A DNA stretch of 64,000 nt, taken from positions 2,626,191-2,690,190 of the forward strand of contig NZ_KK073768.1 in NCBI RefSeq assembly GCF_000582685.1, in the 5' to 3' direction. Position numbers and translations under genes: made by a program. This document shows, one piece after another, positions 25,847 through 33,300 of this stretch (position 1 is its first letter; every line of letters starts with the position of its first letter). Source of the DNA: [Scytonema hofmanni] UTEX 2349 (GTDB lineage: Bacteria > Cyanobacteriota > Cyanobacteriia > Cyanobacteriales > Nostocaceae). Under the pieces are notes generated by a model that had not been told where the DNA came from, did not search any database, and saw nothing but the letters and a program-made list of their open reading frames with translations.

Positions 25847-27217
25847 CTAAACTTGTGTTACTGCTGTTGGTAAAACTTGCTTATTTACTTTAACGACCAT
25901 CGGTTGATCGACTAAAGCATGAATGCGCTTTCCATTGTCTGGTGGCAAAATTTGAAAAACCATTATATTATCAATCCAGTCAAAGCTAAGAGCTTCATAG
26001 CTTTCAGAACCAGCAACTGTTAAGCTATAAGAACTAGGTCGAAGAGGTAAATTAAATTCAAACTGAATTTCTATTTCTTCTCCTGGATATAATTTATCTA
26101 TTTTGATATTTTCTTCTAAAGTATTGCTACCAATTACTTCAGTCCCATTTTTATCGCACACATAAAAGCCTAATATGCAACTTTTTATAACAGAATAAAC
26201 TTTTACATTCACAACTAATGTTACTTCTTCATTAAATGCAAATATAGGAGTTTCGCCAGCATAATCACCTAATTGATTCAGGAGCTTTACGCTTTCGATT
26301 CTAGCTTTTCCGCTTCCTCTGCGTGTTGCCTTGCTTAAATTTGAACTTAGAGATTCAATAGTATCATGATTTGCAGAATTTGAAGCCTGTATTCCGTTAT
26401 CTACAACTGTATTTACTTGCTGTTGGGAGTTAACCTCAATCTCTTGTGCTAAACCTAATTCAAGTTCTGTAACTAATTTTAAATATTCAATTACAACGGC
26501 ATTTGGCAATCCTGTCGTATGTATTTTTCCGTCATGAATCATAATCGCTGAATTGCACAATGTTTTGATTGCGCCGGCATCATGGGAAACAAATAATGTT
26601 GTCACTCCAGAATCCATCATTGCACGCATCCGTCGCATACAGCGATGTTGAAATACAATATCTCCAACAGCGAGTGCTTCGTCAACAATTAAAATCTCAG
26701 GATCGACATTGACTGCAACAGCAAATGCCAAGCGGACATACATACCACTAGAATAAGTTTTAACAGGTTGCTCAATGAAATCGCCGATATCGGCAAAAGC
26801 AGCAATATCATCAAATCTGTCTTCAATTTGTTTTTGACTCAATCCTAACAATCGTCCGTTAAAAAAGACATTTTGTCTTCCAGTAAACTCTGGGTTAAAA
26901 CCACTTCCTAATTCTAATAAAGCAGAAATTCGACCCTCGACTCGCACATCACCACTGGATGGTGTGAGGGTTCCTGCTATAATTTGTAGCAATGTACTTT
27001 TTCCACAACCGTTGCGTCCAACGATTCCAACTGTCTGCCCTTTGGGAATCTCAATGTTGATATCCCGAAGTGCCCAAAATTCATCTGCTCTACTCTTACC
27101 AGGTAGCAAAACTTCTTTGAGCTTATCTACAGGGCGGCTGTAGCGTTTGAAACACTTCGAGACATTTTTAAGGGAAATAGCAATTTCTTCACCCATACTT
27201 TTGCTGTCAATTTTCAA
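25847..27217 (-). CDS. wzt: Polysaccharide ABC exporter ATPase with extra C-terminal domain
   Basis: 456 residues. The first 250 or so are an ABC ATPase of the Wzt/TagH class: VGIVGRNGCGKSTLLQII (Walker A), KTYSSGMYVRLAFAVAVN (signature), and ILIVDEALAVGD (Walker B). From about 310 a beta-rich C-terminal domain follows (RIESVKLLNQLGDYAGETPI, EIQFEFNLPLRPSSYSLTVA), matching the Wzt carbohydrate-binding domain. In E. coli O9a that domain recognises the terminal modification on the finished chain before export. Its presence suggests that the glycan here also has a specific end group. It lies immediately upstream of the coiled-coil methyltransferase. Confidence 0.94.
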   Translation of the reverse strand: MKIDSKSMGEEIAISLKNVSKCFKRYSRPVDKLKEVLLPGKSRADEFWALRDINIEIPKGQTVGIVGRNGCGKSTLLQIIAGTLTPSSGDVRVEGRISALLELGSGFNPEFTGRQNVFFNGRLLGLSQKQIEDRFDDIAAFADIGDFIEQPVKTYSSGMYVRLAFAVAVNVDPEILIVDEALAVGDIVFQHRCMRRMRAMMDSGVTTLFVSHDAGAIKTLCNSAIMIHDGKIHTTGLPNAVVIEYLKLVTELELGLAQEIEVNSQQQVNTVVDNGIQASNSANHDTIESLSSNLSKATRRGSGKARIESVKLLNQLGDYAGETPIFAFNEEVTLVVNVKVYSVIKSCILGFYVCDKNGTEVIGSNTLEENIKIDKLYPGEEIEIQFEFNLPLRPSSYSLTVAGSESYEALSFDWIDNIMVFQILPPDNGKRIHALVDQPMVVKVNKQVLPTAVTQV

Positions 27218-27273
27218 AACTCACACACTAAAGCTAAAATTTGATTGCACTCCCAGCTAAATACTTGTAATGC

Positions 27274-28131
27274 TTACAACACATCTGCAAATGCAGGACG
27301 CAGACGCCGATAACACCACAATCCACCACAAAAAATTACTAAAGCAATTAGTGAGGAAACTCCCAACTCGCCCCAGTGTTTAACCTCTCCAACTAATATT
27401 AAATCACGATAGACTTCTGCGATCGCTGTCATGGGATTTAACCAAAATACCCAACCCCGCCATTGCTCTGGAATTGCACTTGCTGGATAGATAATTGGTG
27501 TTAAATACATCCAAATGTTTAAAATTACTCCTAATGTCTGCGGTATATCTCGTAAAAATACGGTAATTGCTGCGGTAAAATAGCCTAAACCTGCTGTTAA
27601 CAATAACTGGGGTAGCCAGACTAAGGGTAACAGGGCTAAGGTGGTATGTAAAGTATGGGAAGTCACAGCTACAAAAAAAATCAACGCCATTAAACCAAAA
27701 GAACTTTCAATTAACGTTGATAAAATTGGCACTAATGGTAACAATCCCAAAGGAAAGACCACTTTCTTGACTAAATTGGGCTGTCCTACCACCGAATTTG
27801 CCGCTTGAGTTAAACCGCTACTAAAGGCAATCCAGGGCAGTAACCCAGCAAAGAGCCACAAACCAAATGTAAAATTATTGTCTGGTAAAGTTTTCAGACT
27901 CAGCTTAACTTTCAGCACTACCGAGAAAACATAAGTATATATCAGCAACTGCGACAGTTGATTTAGCAAAGGCCATAAATTTCCTAAAACAGAACCTTTG
28001 TAACGCGCTTCTAAGTCACGCCTAACTAAAGTTCTGAGTAAATCAAACTTTGCCCACCACCGCTGATTAACTGGCAGCCAGCGCCTCGGTTTAAGAGCTT
28101 TACGGACAACCCCTCGCATAGTTTGCAACAA
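27274..28131 (-). CDS. wzm: Polysaccharide ABC exporter permease
   Basis: A 285-residue membrane protein of the ABC-2/Wzm type. The N-terminus has the amphipathic LLRTLVRRDLEARYKGSVLG, followed by six hydrophobic segments, including LWLFAGLLPWIAFSSGLTQA and ILNIWMYLTPIIYPASAIPE. With Wzt it would export an undecaprenyl-linked polysaccharide across the inner membrane. It is the first gene of the minus-strand locus, with 56 bp between it and wzt. The promoter should lie in the 280-bp AT-rich spacer 28132-28414, where no gene is seen. Confidence 0.93.
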   Translation of the reverse strand: MLQTMRGVVRKALKPRRWLPVNQRWWAKFDLLRTLVRRDLEARYKGSVLGNLWPLLNQLSQLLIYTYVFSVVLKVKLSLKTLPDNNFTFGLWLFAGLLPWIAFSSGLTQAANSVVGQPNLVKKVVFPLGLLPLVPILSTLIESSFGLMALIFFVAVTSHTLHTTLALLPLVWLPQLLLTAGLGYFTAAITVFLRDIPQTLGVILNIWMYLTPIIYPASAIPEQWRGWVFWLNPMTAIAEVYRDLILVGEVKHWGELGVSSLIALVIFCGGLWCYRRLRPAFADVL

Positions 28132-28414
28132 TTTCTGTTCCCTTTGTCACTACGTACACACCCAATTTTTCTCAATGAAGCCAAGCTTGCTATTAAAGTT
28201 CCCGTTTTATTTTTTTTGCAATACATTAATGAGTTAGCAAAAAATTACACCAGAATTATCTTGGCAATTATACAATGAATCGATTCGATCAAGTGGATTT
28301 TGACAAAAATCCCACTTTTATTGCCATAGGGATTTTTAATATTTAACCGCTCGTATTTGTTTAAGTCAAACTATCTGGCTCAATACAACTTGAATTTTAC
28401 TAACATATGTTATG

Positions 28415-28708
28415 TCAAGGCAAATTATCCGGATCAATTCCTAACTCCCTTAACCTCTCGGTGAGTATAGCAGCTTTTGCTTCAGCTTCTTCCGCTCGTT
28501 GATGTTCAGTTTCCGCTCGTTGATGTTCTTGCAAAGCAGCTTCTTCAGGAGTTGGTATCAACTCAGCATCCTGATTAAAATAACGTAATCTTCCCTCCCA
28601 AATTCCTAAATATAAACTTAATTCTTGACTCCAACGCCAACCTTTTTCTTCAGGTGCGATCGCTTGGTATTCGCTACCTACCAAGCGAAAACCTTCAAAT
28701 TCATAGGT
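28415..28708 (-). pseudogene. Uma2-family gene, 5'-truncated
   Basis: Only the C-terminal third of a Uma2 protein remains: YEFEGFRLVGSEYQAI, GWRWSQELSLYLGIWEGRLR, and the repetitive Q/E/A-rich tail usual in these proteins (ALQEHQRAETEHQRAEEAEA). The frame is closed by TAA at 28709-28711, and the catalytic N-terminal part is missing. A start at 28684 could give 89 residues, but no nuclease core. It lies upstream of wzm but belongs to a different unit. Confidence 0.75.
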
Positions 28709-28791
28709 TTACAGAAGCGCTTGCTAACTACTCCCTTTGGAGTCACGGATTCAGCTACACTGATCAGTGGTTTATTGCATTGTAAATAGGC

Positions 28792-28986
28792 ATGGAAATC
28801 GGACAAAAGGTTAAAGTCTGTCGTTTGCGCGATCGCGTCTCTCCCCCCGTAGTCAAAAGACTCGGACAAATTGGTGTCATCCAAGGCTTCAGAATGACTG
28901 ATGCTAGCGGTGTCGGTGTGGTGGTTAAGTTTGAAGATAATTTTTCGACTTGGTTTTTTGAAGATGAACTTAGAGTTGAACAATAA
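28792..28986 (+). CDS. DUF2862 small protein
   Basis: A 64-residue protein (MEIGQKVKVCRLRDRVSPPV, VGVVVKFEDNFSTWFFEDEL) matching the cyanobacterial DUF2862 family, an SH3-like beta fold by appearance. Function unknown. It precedes the Get3-like ATPase gene in the same direction by 157 bp, with a strong hairpin between, so the two may be partly uncoupled. Confidence 0.75.
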   Translation: MEIGQKVKVCRLRDRVSPPVVKRLGQIGVIQGFRMTDASGVGVVVKFEDNFSTWFFEDELRVEQ

Positions 28987-29050
28987 AAGGAACTTCCAGC
29001 ACTCCAAAGTCTAAAGGTAGAATTCTTCTGCTAGAAAGTTCGTCCGGAAG

Positions 29051-29077
29051 CTTCTGCTTTGAAGTCCAAAGCAGAAG
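29051..29077 (+). promoter_or_regulatory. Hairpin between the DUF2862 and ATPase genes
   Basis: CTTCTGCTTTG/CAAAGCAGAAG perfect 11-bp arms with a 5-nt loop, 64 bp past the first stop. There is no T-run, so it is more likely a processing or attenuation hairpin than a simple terminator. Confidence 0.45.
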
Positions 29078-29143
29078 TTGGATGAAATGCCAAGAATGCT
29101 AAGTTGGAGTTGACACAACCGGCACCGAAAAGAGAATCAAGTA

Positions 29144-30244
29144 ATGACCCAGATATTGACATTTTTGGGCAAAGGCGGTACTGCTCGTACTAAATGCGCG
29201 ATCGCCACCGCCAAGTTATTAGCAAGCCAAGGAAAGCGGGTACTCCTAGCAGGACTAGCAGAACCAGAATTAGCAATTCTCCTCGGTACGACTTTAGCCG
29301 CAGACCCCCAAGAAATCGCTCCCAATTTACAAGTCGTGCAGTTTCAAACATCTGTACTGTTAGAACGCAGTTGGGAAGAAGTGAAAAAACTTGAGGCTCA
29401 ATACCTCCGCACGCCCATCCTCAAAGAGGTTTTTGGTCAAGAACTGGCAGTTTTACCAGGTATGGACAGCGCCCTTGCTTTGAATGCTATTCGTCAGTAT
29501 GACGAAAGCGGCAAATATGACACCATAGTATACAACGGCACTGGCGATTCTTCTACTTTGCGATCGCTCGGTTTGCCAGAGTCTCTAAGTTGGTATTTAC
29601 GGCGATTTCGGCAATTATTTGTCAACTCCGATTTAGGAAAAGCAATCTCCGAATCACCTTTTATTCAACCCCTAGTTAGTACCTTTTTTAACATCAACTG
29701 GACAGCAGATAATTTCGCCCAACCCACCAACACCGCGAATAATTTACTGGAAAAGGGTAAAGCCGCTCTTGCAGACCCCAAGCGGATGGCGGCTTTTTTG
29801 GTGACAACACAAGATCCCATAGAAGTTGCCACTGCCCGCTATTTGTGGGGTAGCGCTCAACAAGTTGGGTTAACTGTTGGTGGTGTCCTGTTGGTTAATT
29901 CCGACACAGCCGCCAATTTGTCGCCGGAATTTGCCCCCCTGCCAATTAGTGTTGTTCCTGACTTCAAAGCAGGGGATTGGCAACCAGTAATAAACGCCCT
30001 ACCCGACTTTGCAGCACAAGCAGTACAGGCTCCCAAACCAATTGAAATTGATGTCCCAAGTCGTCAGGTACGCTTATTTTTGCCTGGATTCGATAAAAAA
30101 CAGGTCAAGCTGACTCAATTCGGTCCGGAAGTCACCATAGAAGCCGGAGATCAACGACGGAATCTTGTACTACCTCCGGCTTTAAGTGGCAAATCTGTTG
30201 CTGGAGCGAAGTTTGCGAATAATTATTTGATAATTTCGTTTTAA
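29144..30244 (+). CDS. Get3/ArsA-like ATPase with altered P-loop and Hsp20-like tail
   Basis: 366 residues. The start LTFLGKGGTARTKCAIA aligns with the ArsA/Get3 deviant P-loop GKGGVGKTT: the signature lysine K10 is kept, but the following G and K are A14 and R15, and the second T is K17. Other landmarks are AQYLRTPILKEVFGQEL, VLPGMDSALALNAI and YDTIVYNGTGDSSTLR, the last in the place of the usual YDGTGD. Residues about 300-366 (VRLFLPGFDKKQVKLTQFGP, ending NNYLIISF) resemble the Hsp20-like domain of ArsA_HSP20 proteins. It may bind rather than hydrolyse nucleotide. Confidence 0.85.
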   Translation: MTQILTFLGKGGTARTKCAIATAKLLASQGKRVLLAGLAEPELAILLGTTLAADPQEIAPNLQVVQFQTSVLLERSWEEVKKLEAQYLRTPILKEVFGQELAVLPGMDSALALNAIRQYDESGKYDTIVYNGTGDSSTLRSLGLPESLSWYLRRFRQLFVNSDLGKAISESPFIQPLVSTFFNINWTADNFAQPTNTANNLLEKGKAALADPKRMAAFLVTTQDPIEVATARYLWGSAQQVGLTVGGVLLVNSDTAANLSPEFAPLPISVVPDFKAGDWQPVINALPDFAAQAVQAPKPIEIDVPSRQVRLFLPGFDKKQVKLTQFGPEVTIEAGDQRRNLVLPPALSGKSVAGAKFANNYLIISF

Positions 30245-30267
30245 GTTAAGGGAATGAGGACATAGGG

Positions 30268-30301
30268 AAAGCGGGAACTGCGATCGTGCAGTTCCCGCTT
30301 T
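30268..30301. terminator. Hairpin between convergent ATPase and adhesin genes
   Basis: AAAGCGGGAACTGC/GCAGTTCCCGCTTT, 14-bp perfect arms with a 6-nt loop, 24 bp past the ATPase stop. The symmetric A and T flanks suit both directions. A close relative stands at 35680, at the matching place after the second adhesin gene. Confidence 0.8.
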
Positions 30302-30339
30302 ACTTAGTAACCAGACTTAGTTGGATCTGTCAGAAGTAT

Positions 30340-33300
30340 CTAACCTACCACAAAAGGTCTCACGCTCCAATTGGGATCGATTACGTCAGCGAGTTGATAG
30401 CTTTTTACAAGACTGAAGCCATTCATTTCCCAGATATCTTCCTTCCCCGTCAGCTTATTGCGCCAGAGGATATCAGCAATGCCATCGCCGTTGAAGTCAT
30501 CAGTACCCGCAATCTGCCAGTTTATATCAGACACCTGGGTAATAAAGTGATCGGATTGCAGGGTGAAGTTGCTATTCATCTGCCAAATCACGTTCTGACC
30601 GCTTGCCTTACTGCGCCAGAGGATATCAACAATGCCATCGCCGTTGAAGTCATCAGTACCGACAATCTGCCAGTTCGTATCAGGCACCTGGGTAATGAAG
30701 TGGTCAGATTGCAGGGTGAAGTTGCTATTCATCCGCCAAATCACGTTCTGACCGCTTGCCTTACTGCGCCAAAGGATATCAGCAATGCCATCACTGTTGA
30801 AGTCGGCTGTGCTGGCAATCTCCCAGCTTGCATCAGGCACTTTGGTAATGAAGTGGTCGGTTTGAACGCCAGTGCTATTCATCTGCCAAATCACGTTCTC
30901 GCCGCTTGCCTTGTTGCGCCACAAGAGATCAGCAATGCCATCACTGTTGAAGTCGGCTGTGCTGGCAATCTGCCAGTTCGGATCAGCCACTGTGGGTAAA
31001 AAGTAGGCGCTTTGCAGGGTGAAGTTATTCAGTTGCCAAACAGCATTTTCCCCGGTGCCACTGTTGCGCCACACCAGATTGGGCAAGCTCTGCGTCACGC
31101 TGGTGTCGAGGGCAGCAGGTGTGCCACTTGAAATTGCCGTTGTGCCACCGTTGCTCGTAGTGTTGACCGTAACTCGTGTGGTGCCATTCGTAAACCCATT
31201 GCTATAGGAGTTATCAAGGGCGCGTACTGTTAAGCCAGGGGGTGTGCCGTTATAGCCAGTCACCGGTACAAAGCGCACCAATGTGGTAGCAGAGAGCGCT
31301 AGGGCGGTGGCATCATCGGCAACTGCACCGACGCTTGCCCAGTTAGTGCCGTCAGTCGAGTATTCCCATCGACCTTGGGTAGTGGCAGTGTTGCTAACGA
31401 TCGCCAACCCACTCAGACTTGCACCCGTATCAATGTCACTAAACAAACTAGCAAATAAGCTAGTGAGGGTACTACCGCTGGGATTGGTGGTATTTTGTGT
31501 CACGGCTGTTAGCGTGGCATTGCCCGTCAAGGTTGGCGCATCATTCACATTGGTGATGCGAGAGACTGTTGACGCACTATCAACGGTTTCAACCGTTCCT
31601 TGAAGGTCAGTGTAGGACGCTTGCGTGCGAACAAACTTGCCACTCTGAGCATTATTAAGGGTCAACGTCGAGTTGATGGCGCCGGTGATGTTGTTCCAAT
31701 TGGTGCCATCGGTGGATTCCTGCCACTGATAAGTCACTGGTCCGAGACCATCGGCATCAACTAAGGTGTTGCTGGCGGTGAGGATGGCATTCTCCTCTAC
31801 CATGCCAGCAATCGAGACACTGCCTGTGGGTGCATCATTCACATTGGTAATGCGAGAGGCTGTTGCTGGGCTGGCAACGGTTTCAACCGTTCCTTGAAGG
31901 TCAGTGTAGGACGCTTGTGTGCGAACAAACTTGCCACTCTGAGCATCACCAAGGGTCAACGTCGCGTTGATGGCGCCAGTGATGTTGCTCCAGTTGGTGC
32001 CATCGGTGGATTCCTGCCACTGATAAGTCACTAGTCCGAGACCATCGGCATCGACTAGGGTGTTGCTGGCGGTGAGGATGTCATTCTCCTGTACCGTACC
32101 GGAGATTGACACACTGCCTGTGGGAGCATCATTCACATTCGTAACGGTTGTTACTGTTGCCGCACTATCAACGGTTTCAGCCGTTCCTTGAAGGTCAGTG
32201 TAGGACGCTTGTGTGCGAACAAACTTGCCACTCTGAGCATCATCAAGGGTCAACGTCGCGTTGATGGCTCCGGTAATGTTGTTCCAATTGGTGCCATCGG
32301 TGGATTCCTGCCATTGATAAGTCACTAGTCCGAGACCATCGGCATCGACTAGGGTGTTGCTGGCGGTGAGGATGGCATTCTCCTGTACCGTACCGGAGAT
32401 TGACACACTGCCTGTGGGTGCATCATTCACATTCGTAATGCGAGAGGCTGTTGCCGCACTATCAACGGTTTCAACCGTTCCTTGAAGGTCAGTGTAGGAT
32501 GCTTGTGTGCGAACAAACTTGCCATTCTGAGCATCATCAAGGGTCAACGTCGCGTTGATGGCTCCGGTAATGTTGTTCCAGTTGCTGCCATCGGTGGATT
32601 CCTGCCACTGATAAGTCACTGGTCCGAGACCATCGGCATCAACTAAGGTGTTGCTGGCGGTGAGGATGGCATTCTCCTGTACTATACCGGAGATTGAGAC
32701 ACTGCCTGTGGGAGCATCGTTCACATTGGTAATGCGAGAGGCTGTTGCTGTGCTGGTGAAGGTTTCGGTGCTACCGCCCCCATCCACAAAGGAACCCCGA
32801 ACGCGCAAGAACTGTCCCACCTGAGCGTCATTTGGAGCGAAGGTAGCATTAGTTGCCCCATTGACATCAACCCAGGTCGTACCGTTTACAGATTGCTCCC
32901 ACTGGTACGTTAGCGTGCCATTACCATCTGGGTCACTGATGGTGCTAACAGCAGTCAATACCTGGTTTTCGGAGACTGTACCGACAACGGCAACGCCACC
33001 TGTATAAGCATGGTTGACGGGGGTAACGGTGACAGTGGCATTGCCAGTCAGTTGCAGGGTTGGATCACCTGCAAGCCCACCATATTCCACGACATAACCG
33101 GAAATGGAAGCAATGCTGTTCGGTAGGTCATTCCACTTTCCATCCACCAGAAATTGACCATAATCTTCATCCCCTTGATTGTTTGGCTCTCCAGAATTCC
33201 AGTTGTTATACAGTCCACCCACTGGAGAACCAGTGTTGCCGAGTCCCTGCCAAAATTGCTGACCCGCTTCAGGACCCGTAACCCAGCGCCATTCATTTTC

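Noticed and set aside
11842..28131. Prophage or integrative element as an explanation of the polysaccharide region
   Set aside because: No integrase, att-like direct repeats, tRNA boundary or phage structural genes were seen, except the isolated S74 domain.
28678..29007. 109-codon minus-strand frame overlapping the DUF2862 gene
   Set aside because: It is antisense to a recognised family and joins repeat-like sequence at its end.
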